A program made the position numbers and the translations under genes. 64,000 nt of DNA from Prosthecobacter sp. GTDB taxonomy: Bacteria; Verrucomicrobiota; Verrucomicrobiia; Verrucomicrobiales; Verrucomicrobiaceae. The notes below the pieces were generated by a model that did not search any database, was not told the DNA's origin, and worked only from the letters and a program-made list of their open reading frames with translations. Where the stretch lies: assembly GCF_034366625.1 (NCBI RefSeq), contig NZ_JAXMIH010000006.1:124001-188000 (forward strand). Reading direction: 5' to 3'. Below are positions 14,975 through 23,296 of this stretch, piece after piece (the stretch's first letter is position 1; each line of letters begins with the position of its first letter).

Positions 14975-17062
14975 ATGAGCGACGACTGGAACTTCCATGA
15001 TGCGGTTGAGGACGGCATTCGCGACAACGCGGGACACTTGGCTCTGGCCGGTGTTCTGTCTGCCCACTCCCAACGTCAGAGACAGTTGCAGGCTCTGGAG
15101 GCGGCACGCAAGCAACAGGCGGAAATGGCAAAGACGGAGCAGGAACGCCTTGCCGTGGAGAAACAGCGCCTGGAACTCGAGCTGCTGAAACAGCAGGCCG
15201 AGAAAGAGGAAAAAGAAGCGGTCCGCCTGCTGCGTGTGATGATGGCTGGGATGGGGCCGGAGTTTGACGCGCTGAGCAGTCGCGGCGTGCTGGCCGCATC
15301 TCCAGCGGGAATTCGGCAGGACTACCGGATGGCAGTGCTGCTCACGAAGATCGCCGTGGTACGCTCACGCAGCAGCGTGCTGAGTGAATTGAGCGATTTG
15401 AAGGAGCTGTCCCGCCTGGAGAGCCAGGCGCAGGATTTGGCAGCCCGGCACTTTGAGGGCCGCGATCCTTTGGAGATCACCCGCGCCAAATGGAAAGAGT
15501 TGGAGGCATGGATGGCAGCTGTGCAGGAATTGGGAAAAGTGGTGAAGGACCATTTGGCGGCGGTACCGCCAGATGGCTCCACGAAAATAGCCGGGCTCGG
15601 CGAACTTCAGGAGATCCACGCCCAACTGTCATCACTGCGTGATGACCTTTCCGCGAGAGTGCGTGAGTTTGTCAAGGCATTGCCCGACGATGCCATGGAC
15701 GCTAAGGGTCTCTTTCCTGAATTGGCGGAACAGGCGCAGTATGACGACATGCAGAAGGAGCGAGATGCCATGCGGCTGGACACATTGGCGGCCTGCTGGG
15801 ACAAGGTGGCAGACGGGAGTGAACCCCCGGGATTGATCACGGAGTGTGACGCGGCCCTGGCTAGGCTCCAGGATTGGTTTGCGAAACATGCGTTGCATCA
15901 GACGTTGCTCGCATCTGCGGCGACGTCGCTGCAGCAGGGCGATCTGGCAGATGCAGAGCGCGATGTCGCGGTCCTCGGGGAAGCGCGGTTTGAGGACTTG
16001 AGCTATGCGTCACTTGAGGAGATCGCCGCCGTTCAAGCTTCTCTGGCGAAGCTGCAAACAGTCAGGCGTGCTGATGCCATCAGGCAGGCGGAAGAGCTTC
16101 TCAAAGGCTATCCAAAATCAACAGCTTTGAGCCAGCTTCGGCAGACAGCCATGCTGCACATGACACGCGGGGGGCGAGAAAAACGCAATGCGTTGGTTGT
16201 TATGGCAGCCGGGTTGGTGCTGGTGGTCTCTATGGGCCTAAGCCATCTTTACAATCAGAAAAAACAAGAGCGATTGGTCGCAGAGGCGGAAGAGATGGTT
16301 GCGGAAGCCATAGAGCGCCTGCCTCAACAAATCTCGGAGGAGTCAGTTGGCAGCACCCTGGTCGTGCCAATTGCCTTACAGACAGTGGTGAAGTTCAGCT
16401 ACATACCATCCGGTGCTTTCACAATTGGCAGCCCGGAGAGTGAATCTGGGAGATCAAGTGACGAGAAACAAGCGGAGGTGACCTTGACCAACTCCTTCTG
16501 GCTGGCGCAGCTCGAGATAACGCAGGGGCAGTGGCAGGCAGTGATGGGCAGCAATCCGAGCTATATCCAAGGGAGCGGCCAACTACCATTAGAGAACGTA
16601 AGCTGGAACGAAGCGCAGGCGTTCATCGCCAAGCTCAATGCCATCAACATTCTTCCAGATGGATGGCGCTTCACCTTGCCTACTGAGGCGCAATGGGAGT
16701 ATGCGTGCCGAGCAGGAGACGCCGGACCATATCACGGCAGCGACTTGAATGAGATCGGATGGCATGATGGCAACAGCGGGGGTAAATCGCATGAAGTGGG
16801 CGGCAAGAAGGCCAATGCGTGGGGCCTGTATGACATGCACGGGAACGTCTGGGAGTGGTGCCTTGATGCATGGGATAATACTGCGAAGTACATAGGTGGC
16901 AAGGACCCTGCGGGCAGCCTTGGCTCCCTTCGGGCATATCGGGGCGGTTCATGGTTTAACCATGCCATCCACTGCCGCGCCGCCCGCCGATACTTCACTG
17001 GGCCAAGTTCCTGCAACGACATCATTGGCTTACGCCCCGCCATTATTCCAGTCGGGCCGTAA
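14975..17062 (+). CDS. Membrane coiled-coil protein with C-terminal SUMF1/formylglycine-generating-enzyme-like domain
   Basis: 695 residues. Residues about 25-90 are a Gln/Glu/Lys/Arg-rich coiled coil (RQRQLQALEAARKQQAEMAK). A long helical region follows to about 405, then a single transmembrane helix (ALVVMAAGLVLVVSMGL, about 408-425). The C-terminal 240 residues are a SUMF1-type domain: FSYIPSGAFTIGSPESESGR, FWLAQLEITQGQWQAVMG, LENVSWNEAQAFIAKLN, RFTLPTEAQWEYACRAG, GLYDMHGNVWEWCLDAWD and YRGGSWFNHAIHCRAARRYF. Most bacterial proteins with this domain are not true formylglycine generators, and no sulfatase is adjacent. A transcript of its own is likely, since 193 bases separate it from the preceding gene. 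Confidence 0.85.
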   Translation: MSDDWNFHDAVEDGIRDNAGHLALAGVLSAHSQRQRQLQALEAARKQQAEMAKTEQERLAVEKQRLELELLKQQAEKEEKEAVRLLRVMMAGMGPEFDALSSRGVLAASPAGIRQDYRMAVLLTKIAVVRSRSSVLSELSDLKELSRLESQAQDLAARHFEGRDPLEITRAKWKELEAWMAAVQELGKVVKDHLAAVPPDGSTKIAGLGELQEIHAQLSSLRDDLSARVREFVKALPDDAMDAKGLFPELAEQAQYDDMQKERDAMRLDTLAACWDKVADGSEPPGLITECDAALARLQDWFAKHALHQTLLASAATSLQQGDLADAERDVAVLGEARFEDLSYASLEEIAAVQASLAKLQTVRRADAIRQAEELLKGYPKSTALSQLRQTAMLHMTRGGREKRNALVVMAAGLVLVVSMGLSHLYNQKKQERLVAEAEEMVAEAIERLPQQISEESVGSTLVVPIALQTVVKFSYIPSGAFTIGSPESESGRSSDEKQAEVTLTNSFWLAQLEITQGQWQAVMGSNPSYIQGSGQLPLENVSWNEAQAFIAKLNAINILPDGWRFTLPTEAQWEYACRAGDAGPYHGSDLNEIGWHDGNSGGKSHEVGGKKANAWGLYDMHGNVWEWCLDAWDNTAKYIGGKDPAGSLGSLRAYRGGSWFNHAIHCRAARRYFTGPSSCNDIIGLRPAIIPVGP

Positions 17063-17205
17063 CCCACGAGAAGCGAGTGTGTCAGTGCTCGAGAGACGGG
17101 CGACCGACAGGGAAAACATCTCGGCTAATTCGAGACTTCCGTCGTGAGCGGGCATGTTTCTCGTAGATTTTCGAGTCGTTTTGCTTCTGGGCATTACTAT
17201 TTTGC

Positions 17206-17598
17206 ATGGCAGTAAAACGCAAACTTTTGACCCAACAGCAATTCAACCAAATCGCTAAATCTTCCGAATGGAAGATCGAAGAACTTGCGCCTTGGCATCT
17301 GTCAGACCTCCCCGGAATACAGCGAAAAGAGGGCATTGTGGGTGCCTTTGTGAGCGGTGACTCGACAGCCACCAAGTTCCTCAATCAAAGGCATGCGGTG
17401 CTGGGAATCGATGTGATTTGTCATGAGCTGAACCCGCAAACAGCCAACGGAGAGGGGCCGATCAATGTTTACCACTATGTCGTCACGAAAACGCATGATG
17501 AAAGGTTCCCATATTGCCTGTATGGCAAGTTCAGGGAAGAGACTCTAATGGGGCATTGGCCTTCTGACCTCGACCTCAGTGTTTATGGGCTCAGTTGA
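17206..17598 (+). CDS. Hypothetical protein
   Basis: 130 residues starting MAVKRKLLTQQQFNQIAKSS. No signal peptide, membrane segment or recognised motif. The composition is mixed and includes several His (CHELNPQ, VYHYVVTKTHDERF). The base composition is lower in GC than its neighbours. It sits alone between the SUMF1-domain gene and the convergent ParE-type toxin gene. I cannot assign a function. Confidence 0.55.
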   Translation: MAVKRKLLTQQQFNQIAKSSEWKIEELAPWHLSDLPGIQRKEGIVGAFVSGDSTATKFLNQRHAVLGIDVICHELNPQTANGEGPINVYHYVVTKTHDERFPYCLYGKFREETLMGHWPSDLDLSVYGLS

Positions 17599-17643
17599 GG
17601 GAGCGGCTTGGTGAATGCTGAGGAATTTTTGCTGTGCCGGTAA

Positions 17644-17982
17644 TCAATCCGCTCCGGGTGGATCGAGCAGCCTTCGCGGCAGATCGCGCATGCCGTGGAG
17701 GACGCGGAAGACGTAGAGGGTGTCGCCAATCACGCGATAAAAGACGAGGTGTTTGCCAAAGGCCTCTTCCATGCGGAAGCAGCGTAGGTTCGCGAGCTTG
17801 CGGCTGCGGAAATGGCAGATGCGGCCGAGATCAGGCTGTTTGCCGAGAGAACGCGCCGTTTCCATGAATGACGACACATAACGTTCGGCGATTTCCTTGC
17901 CTGCGTGTTCGTCATACCAGATCGTCTGGAGACGGATGTCCTCCGTGGCATCTGGAGAACGCTGAATGTTCAGGCCTGGCAT
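17644..17982 (-). CDS. ParE/RelE-superfamily toxin
   Basis: 112 residues from the ATG at 17982. It follows the ParE-like plan: N-terminal strand (MPGLNIQRSPDATEDI), helical IWYDEHAGKEIAERYVSSFM, then LGKQPDLGRICHFRSRKLAN, the RMEEAFGKHLVFYRVIGDTL strands and the C-terminal VFRVLHGMRDLPRRL. The last part is the typical 'V-x-R-V-L-H-G-x-R-D' ending of ParE toxins, which poison DNA gyrase; RelE-like mRNA cleavage cannot be excluded. Its start overlaps the end of the upstream antitoxin gene by 13 bases, as in translationally coupled modules. Confidence 0.86.
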   Translation of the reverse strand: MPGLNIQRSPDATEDIRLQTIWYDEHAGKEIAERYVSSFMETARSLGKQPDLGRICHFRSRKLANLRCFRMEEAFGKHLVFYRVIGDTLYVFRVLHGMRDLPRRLLDPPGAD

Positions 17983-18221
17983 TGGCTGCCTTTTTGATTG
18001 GAAGGCCAGCTTTGGCGGATGGATTCCCAAAAAGCGTCGTCCACTGGAAGCCAAGGTCCGTCCGCCGCCTTGAGCAGTTCCGCCTCCAGTTCAGGGGATT
18101 CGTATTTGATCCCATCCTCTGAGGCATAATCCACACGCTGGTTCATTCGGTCCAGCAGCGACAGGAACTGCTCCTGAGGCAGGGCGAAGACGGCGTCTTC
18201 GATTTGGGCGACGGTGCTCAT
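17970..18221 (-). CDS. Antitoxin partner of the ParE-type toxin
   Basis: 83 residues: MSTVAQIEDAVFALPQEQFL, then LLDRMNQRVDY, followed by an acidic helical segment (SPELEAELLKAADGPWLPVD). The short acidic form and the position just before a ParE-like toxin with a 13-base overlap identify it as the antitoxin. The N-terminal part (residues 1-30) would be the DNA-binding or dimerisation element and the C-terminal part would wrap the toxin; both are by analogy. Autoregulation from the 105-base gap before the divergent SGNH gene is expected for such modules. Confidence 0.75.
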   Translation of the reverse strand: MSTVAQIEDAVFALPQEQFLSLLDRMNQRVDYASEDGIKYESPELEAELLKAADGPWLPVDDAFWESIRQSWPSNQKGSQCQA

Positions 18222-18326
18222 GTCAGGAGAATACGATTTCGCTCACGAGATGCAAGCAAAGCGCTAGTTGCGCAGACTGGGGGCCGTTTGGATAGCTCTC
18301 CACAGGCCAAGCCCGAACTACGAACC

Positions 18327-19445
18327 ATGAAACCAGCCATCCTCCTCGCCTTCCTCGTCAGCGCCTCGCTGCTTGCTCAAACCGCCGCGCCCAAGGCTCC
18401 GGCCAAACCGAAGGGGCCGACGGTTCCTGCCGATGCGCAATGGCATGATGTGACGACCTGGGGAGTCGAGGGCCGTGGCTGGGGGGATCAGGAGCGGAAG
18501 CGCTGGTTTGATCGTTTCCCGGCGAAGGCGGAGAAGACGGTGACGCCCGCCGTTTGGGGGCTTAGTCGTGACAGCGCGGGCATGATGGTGCGCTTCAAGA
18601 CAGACGCGAAGGCGATTTACTGCCGCTATGACCTCGCCAAGGCCAGTCTGGCCCTGCCTGCGATGCCTGCGACGGGTGTGAGCGGTCTTGATTTGTATGC
18701 GCGTGATGACAAAGGCCAGTGGCGCTGGGTCGCCTGCCCGAAACCGGCGGCGCAGCATGTGGAAGCCGTTTTGATCAGCGATCTGGCTCCCGGCGAGCAT
18801 GAATTCGCCGCCTACCTGCCGCTCTACAACGGCATCGAAAAACTCGAAATCGGCGTGCCTGCGGGTGCGAAGTTTGAAGGGTTGAAGCCACGCGAGAAGC
18901 CCATCGTATTCTACGGCACTTCGATCACGCACGGCGCGAACGCCTCGCGCCCCGGCATGGTTCACACGGCCATTTTGGGCCGCCGTTTGGATCGTCCCGT
19001 CATCAACATCGGTTTCTCCGGCAACGGACGCATGGACGCCGCCGTGGGTGATCTGATCAACGAACTCGATGCCGCCGCCATCGTCATCGACTGCTGCCCG
19101 AACATGGGCCCTGCCGATGTGTCGGCCAAATGCGTGCCGCTGGTGAAGCAACTGCGCTCCAAACATGCCACCACGCCGATCATCCTTGTCGAAGACCGCC
19201 GTTTCACGAACGCCTGGATCACTCCGGCCAAGGCGAAGTTCCACGACGACAATCACGCCGCGCTCAAAGCCGCCTACGAGCAGCTCAAGGCCGAAAACGT
19301 CGCCAACCTGAGCTACATCAGCGGAGACGCGCTCTACGGCACCGACGCCGAAGGCTCCAACGACGCCTCTCACGGCACTGACCTCGGCTTCCTGCGCCAG
19401 GCGGACATCTTCGAGCCGGTGCTGCGTGCGGCGCTGAAGCATTGA
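18327..19445 (+). CDS. Secreted SGNH-family hydrolase (GDSL-like esterase)
   Basis: 372 residues with a signal peptide (MKPAILLAFLVSASLLAQTA). The N-terminal half (about 35-185) is a beta-rich domain like the SGNH_hydro_N accessory domain (WVACPKP, GEHEFAAYLPLYNGIEKLEI). The C-terminal half is the SGNH hydrolase: FYGTSITHG with nucleophile Ser199, INIGFSGNGRMD, IVIDCCPNM, and DASHGTDLG with Asp346 and His349 completing the triad. Typical substrates are acyl or acetyl groups on carbohydrates. The ATG at 18327 starts the signal peptide; upstream reading frame to 18204 overlaps the antitoxin gene and is ignored. A REP-like hairpin follows the gene. Confidence 0.88.
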   Translation: MKPAILLAFLVSASLLAQTAAPKAPAKPKGPTVPADAQWHDVTTWGVEGRGWGDQERKRWFDRFPAKAEKTVTPAVWGLSRDSAGMMVRFKTDAKAIYCRYDLAKASLALPAMPATGVSGLDLYARDDKGQWRWVACPKPAAQHVEAVLISDLAPGEHEFAAYLPLYNGIEKLEIGVPAGAKFEGLKPREKPIVFYGTSITHGANASRPGMVHTAILGRRLDRPVINIGFSGNGRMDAAVGDLINELDAAAIVIDCCPNMGPADVSAKCVPLVKQLRSKHATTPIILVEDRRFTNAWITPAKAKFHDDNHAALKAAYEQLKAENVANLSYISGDALYGTDAEGSNDASHGTDLGFLRQADIFEPVLRAALKH

Positions 19446-19464
19446 TACACGACAGGCTCGTTTT

Positions 19465-19511
19465 GTAGTCCCGCCTTTAGGCGGTTCTGAGCCGGCTAAA
19501 GCCGGGACTAC
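19465..19511. repeat. REP-like inverted repeat between convergent genes
   Basis: Two 20-base arms (19465-19484 and 19492-19511) form a long stem with two mismatches and a 7-base loop. Left arm: GTAGTCCCGCCTTTAGGCGG. Right arm: CCGGCTAAAGCCGGGACTAC. Each arm also contains a smaller palindrome. It lies between the 3' ends of the SGNH and propeller genes. The form matches dispersed REP-type palindromes of bacterial chromosomes, and it could also serve as a bidirectional terminator. I see no second copy in this window. Confidence 0.75.
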
Positions 19512-19536
19512 GGAACAGCGCTGGAATTGAGATGGA

Positions 19537-20835
19537 TCACTTCCCAATCTTGTACAGCGCCTTGTCCGTGCGGAGGAACAGGGCGCTGCCATCGGCGATG
19601 GGACTGGCCATGAGGGAGCCTTCGAGAGTGTTTTGGGCGAGGATTTTGAATTCCTTGACGGCTGCGATGACGGTGACGACACCTTCGCGGCTGCTGAAGT
19701 AGAGTTTGCCGTCGGCAAGGATCGGCGAGGCGCTGAACTTGCCGCCGATGCGTTCGCGGTAGAAGGCCTCGCCGGTTTTCACGTCCACACAGCTTACGAT
19801 GCCGCCGTCATCGACGTAGAAGAGCAATCCGTTGTGCAACACGGGCGAGCACATCTTCGGAGCATTCTTGTTGTTACGCCAAGCGATCTCGGGCGTCTTC
19901 ACTCCGGCGAACTTGAGCGCGATGATGGCCGATTTGCCAAAGGCAGTGCTGAAGTAGATCTGCTGGTCGTCGGCGACGGGAACGGTGGACATGGAGAAGC
20001 CGAGTTCGCCGTAATGGATCTTCCACAGCTCTTTGCCGGTGGCGGGTTCGTAGCCGTAGATGTTGTTGGCAGCAGAACTGACAACGACGGGCAGTCCGTT
20101 GATCGTGACGACGAGCGGCGTGCCGTACGCTTTGCGCTGCTGGGCACGCGGGTCCATCTCGCCGCTGCGGGGCGTCTTCCACGCCAGCTTGCCGGTGCTT
20201 TTGTCCAAGGCGGCGATGAACTGTTGGTCACTGCCGTCGAAGTGGGCGATCAAGCGATCGCCATGCAGCACAGCGGTGGAACCAGGACCATTTTCGTGCA
20301 TGACGTTCAGTTCCTCATTCTTCCAGAGCACCTTCAGCGTTTTCGTGTCGAGGGCGACCGTACCGAAGGAGCCGAAGTGTGCGTAGAGGCGGCCTTCTTC
20401 GAGCACGGGCGTGGGTGAGGCGTAACTGTTAAGCTGATGCGCCCACTGCGGGTCTTTGACGTTCAGCAGTTCGATGTCGTGAAGGATCTTGCCACTGTTT
20501 CGGTCCACGCAGACAGCTCGCAGGCTCACGGAGGAGAGGACGACGAGCGGTTGGTCGCCGGTGTTCGATTCGAGGCGGCGTTTGGCCTCTTCAGGTGTCG
20601 CGGCTTTCTCGATGGCGGTGGTGAGCCAGATGTGATCGCCCCACATCACGGGTGTGGAGTGGCCGCGGCCGGGCAGCGGCGTTTTCCAGGCAACGTTGCT
20701 TGTCTCGCTCCAGGTTTCAGGCAGGCCGGAGGCATTGGCCTGGCCTTGGGCCGAGGGGCCGCGCCATTCAGGCCAGTTGCCGGCGTTTGAAACGGAGGTC
20801 AGAACAAGAAGCGGAAGAAGAATGCGGAGGATCAT
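19537..20835 (-). CDS. Secreted PQQ-binding-like beta-propeller protein
   Basis: 432 residues from the ATG at 20835, which begins a good signal peptide (MILRILLPLLVLTSVSNAG); an in-frame TTG at 20856 is less likely. The mature protein opens NWPEWRGPSAQGQA, the W-P-x-W/F-R-G start of planctomycete/verrucomicrobial propellers. Blades carry RNSGKILHDIE, DTKTLKVLWKNEE, DKSTGKLAWKTP, YEPATGKELWKI and DVKTGEAFYRERI, i.e. the 'D-x-x-T-G-K-x-x-W' PQQ repeat. No quinoprotein dehydrogenase active site is visible, so it is a non-enzymatic or unknown propeller. It is divergent from the amidohydrolase-like gene at 20890, with 54 bases between. Confidence 0.88.
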   Translation of the reverse strand: MILRILLPLLVLTSVSNAGNWPEWRGPSAQGQANASGLPETWSETSNVAWKTPLPGRGHSTPVMWGDHIWLTTAIEKAATPEEAKRRLESNTGDQPLVVLSSVSLRAVCVDRNSGKILHDIELLNVKDPQWAHQLNSYASPTPVLEEGRLYAHFGSFGTVALDTKTLKVLWKNEELNVMHENGPGSTAVLHGDRLIAHFDGSDQQFIAALDKSTGKLAWKTPRSGEMDPRAQQRKAYGTPLVVTINGLPVVVSSAANNIYGYEPATGKELWKIHYGELGFSMSTVPVADDQQIYFSTAFGKSAIIALKFAGVKTPEIAWRNNKNAPKMCSPVLHNGLLFYVDDGGIVSCVDVKTGEAFYRERIGGKFSASPILADGKLYFSSREGVVTVIAAVKEFKILAQNTLEGSLMASPIADGSALFLRTDKALYKIGK

Positions 20836-20889
20836 GAGCGAGAAAAAACGTGACAAGCGGCGGCGAACTGTCTTTCACTGCGAATCATC

Positions 20890-21756
20890 ATGCGCACGCT
20901 GTTTTTTCATCTGTTTGTGGCCGCCACGCTTCACGCGCAGACGCCCTCGCTTGAACAACTCATTGAAGTGCGCTCCGGCACGCTGCCGATCATCCTCACG
21001 GTGCCGCACGGCGGTACGCTGAAGCCGGACAACGTGCTGGCGCGACGCTACGGCGTCACAGGCATGGATGCCAACACCGCGCCGCTGTCCGAGATGATCA
21101 TTGAGGAACTGCAAGCGCGCTACGGTGGCAAACCGCATGCGATTTTTGCCCGCTTGCATCGCTCACGGCTCGATCCCAACCGTGACCTCAAAGAGGCGGC
21201 GCAAGGCGAGCCGACGGCGGAGGCGGCATGGCACCGCTTTCATGATGGCGCCAAGAAAGCCTGTGATGCGGTGATGAAAAAGCACGGCTACGGTCTGTTG
21301 CTGGACATTCACGGTCACCGCCACATCGACCAGCGGGTGGAGCTGGGCTATTTGGTCACGGGCGAGCAATTGAAGGCGAGCGACGCCGAATTGAATGCGA
21401 ATGCAATGCTGATCGCCAGCACGAGCATTCGCGAACTCGACAAGCGCTCGCCGCAGAGCTTCGCGGAGTTGCTGCGCGGCCCGCAGAGCCTTGGCGGCTT
21501 GCTGGAGTTTCGTGGTTTTCGCTGCCTGCCGAGCCCGACGAAGTCATATCCCGGCGTTCTGGCGGGCTATTTCAGCGGTGCCTACGATGTGCTGGCGCAC
21601 GGCTCACGCGATGGCGGCACAGTGAGCGCGATCCAGGTGGAATGCCCATGGAACAATGTGCGCGACCGGCCGGAAGACCAACGCCGCTTCGCGCAGGCGC
21701 TGGCAGACTCACTCGGCGTGTACTTTGAGGTTCACTTTGGCCGGAAGCTGAGGTGA
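20890..21756 (+). CDS. Secreted N-formylglutamate amidohydrolase-like protein
   Basis: 288 residues with a short signal peptide (RTLFFHLFVAATLHAQ). Conserved positions of the FGase fold are visible: ILTVPHGGTLKPD with metal-ligand His, GMDANTAPLSEMI, ARLHRSRLDPNRDLKEA, LLLDIHGHRH, and a late YSGAYD/QVECPWNNVR region near the C-terminus. The cytosolic enzyme releases glutamate from N-formylglutamate in histidine breakdown; exported homologues have no settled substrate. No hut genes are adjacent. Its last 48 bases overlap the convergent urea-transporter-fold gene. Confidence 0.78.
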   Translation: MRTLFFHLFVAATLHAQTPSLEQLIEVRSGTLPIILTVPHGGTLKPDNVLARRYGVTGMDANTAPLSEMIIEELQARYGGKPHAIFARLHRSRLDPNRDLKEAAQGEPTAEAAWHRFHDGAKKACDAVMKKHGYGLLLDIHGHRHIDQRVELGYLVTGEQLKASDAELNANAMLIASTSIRELDKRSPQSFAELLRGPQSLGGLLEFRGFRCLPSPTKSYPGVLAGYFSGAYDVLAHGSRDGGTVSAIQVECPWNNVRDRPEDQRRFAQALADSLGVYFEVHFGRKLR

Positions 21757-23160
21757 GGATCCGGCATCCCGCCGCACCAGGAAGGCACCTGTCTCAGCAG
21801 GTGTGGTGGCGGTCCAATCAAGGGGGACGCGCTCGTCGCGCAGACCTTTGCGATGAAGCCAGCCAAAAAAGGCGATGCTGCCGAGCAGCGCGAGATTGAA
21901 AGGCAGCCAAAGCGGGAGAAGGCCGAGGCGCAGCAGCGCCTCACTGAGCGGCGTGTGCAAGATCGCGAGAGCCGTCGTGACGAGCAGCGTCCAGGCGAAT
22001 GTTTTGGTACTCAGGCGCAGGTAATGGCCGCCAAGAGCCAGAAAGATGACAATGGCGTTCATGGCGAATGCCGGATCGCCAAAGCTGGGCAGCCAGAATG
22101 AACCTCCGAGGCACAAGGCCACGGCGGCCAGCGCCATGAACGCCGAAGTCCGCGAGTGCCCGAGCACGCCGATGAAGAACCACATCCAGCACAGCAACAT
22201 GCGTGAAGAGGTGAATTGAGCGCCGGAGCTGACGTTTTGCGCCAGCACCCGGCTCCAGGATGTGGCGAGGCTCTTCGAACGACCCTCCGGCAGCGTGGCG
22301 GCGAGACCGGTGAAGGCATCTGCAAACAACGGGGCGCACAAGGCCGCCGCGGTGAAATGACGGCGGGCTTCTTCGGTGTTGCCGGCCTGCATCGCGCACC
22401 AGCCGAGGCCATCCCACGAATCCGCGAAGAAGGAATCGAGCGCGACGGCCCGCTGAAAGGCCAGGCGCGCGTCCTCGTGCCGCCCCTGACGAAAGCGGCT
22501 CCAGCCGAGACCATCGTAAGCGTCAGCAACTCCGGTTTTGAGCGAGAGCACTCGTGAGAAGGCGGTCTGCGCGCCGGCTTGATCGCCACGCCGGTACAAA
22601 CTCCAGCCAAGGCCGGCACAGCGGTAGGCCTCGGCCATGTCGGTGCTGACCTCGGTGTTGAGGAAGTGTTTCTCAGCCTTCTCAAAACGATTCGCCAGCA
22701 GCGCACGCCAGCCGCGCGTGAGTTCGGCGTCATGGACGCCAAAAAAGATCAGCGCGAGCAGCGCGGCCCACGCGGCGGCGACATACGGCAGGCTGAAGAG
22801 CACATACGGAGATCGCCGCGCATGCATGCGCTCCACGACGGGCACGAAGAAGAACGCCATCGCCGCGCAACCAAGCGCGGTGGCGACGATCTGCGCCCAC
22901 AGCGGCACCTGCGGAAACAACAGCCACAGCGCGCCAAGCAAAGCACCATTCACACTGAACAGGCCCGTTTTGAGCACCGTGTCATCGTGCGCACGCCATC
23001 TGGCGAGCGCGGAGACCAGCAGCGCGCCACCAAGGCTCATCAGGGCGGATTCGATGGAGAGACAAAAAAGACCGATGAGCACACACGCTCCAGTGAAGCG
23101 ATTATTGGCCACGAGCATCTGGCCGAAACCGCGGAGCGTGTGGTCAAAAAGGGATTTCAT
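21709..23160 (-). CDS. Urea-transporter-fold membrane protein with TPR domain between its two halves
   Basis: 483 residues. The N-terminal half (about 20-145) has four hydrophobic segments with urea-transporter (UT family) features: NNRFTGACVLIGLFCLS, LFSVNGALLGALW (the G-x-x-x-N-G-x-L motif) and YVLFSLPYVAAAW. Residues about 150-290 are tetratricopeptide repeats: AYRCAGLGWSLYRRGDQAGA, AYDGLGWSRFRQGRHEDA, SWDGLGWCAMQAGNTEEA. The C-terminal half (about 315-440) is again hydrophobic and repeats the UT pattern (FAMNAIVIFLALGGHYL, LGLLPLWLPFNLALLG). The TPR block thus sits between the two UT repeats. It is the last gene of the minus-strand cluster, 136 bases after the TPR gene. Transport of urea itself is not established. 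Confidence 0.75.
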   Translation of the reverse strand: MKSLFDHTLRGFGQMLVANNRFTGACVLIGLFCLSIESALMSLGGALLVSALARWRAHDDTVLKTGLFSVNGALLGALWLLFPQVPLWAQIVATALGCAAMAFFFVPVVERMHARRSPYVLFSLPYVAAAWAALLALIFFGVHDAELTRGWRALLANRFEKAEKHFLNTEVSTDMAEAYRCAGLGWSLYRRGDQAGAQTAFSRVLSLKTGVADAYDGLGWSRFRQGRHEDARLAFQRAVALDSFFADSWDGLGWCAMQAGNTEEARRHFTAAALCAPLFADAFTGLAATLPEGRSKSLATSWSRVLAQNVSSGAQFTSSRMLLCWMWFFIGVLGHSRTSAFMALAAVALCLGGSFWLPSFGDPAFAMNAIVIFLALGGHYLRLSTKTFAWTLLVTTALAILHTPLSEALLRLGLLPLWLPFNLALLGSIAFFGWLHRKGLRDERVPLDWTATTPAETGAFLVRRDAGSSPQLPAKVNLKVHAE

Positions 23161-23296
23161 GTGGCGGGCGGCAGGTCGGAGATCACGAGCGGCACTCTAG
23201 GCGATCCTGCGTGCGCGGCAATCTTTGAGACGGCACGCCCTGAACATGCTCCAGTCGCATGGCCCGACGACTTGAGTAAGTGCGGCATGGGAGCGG

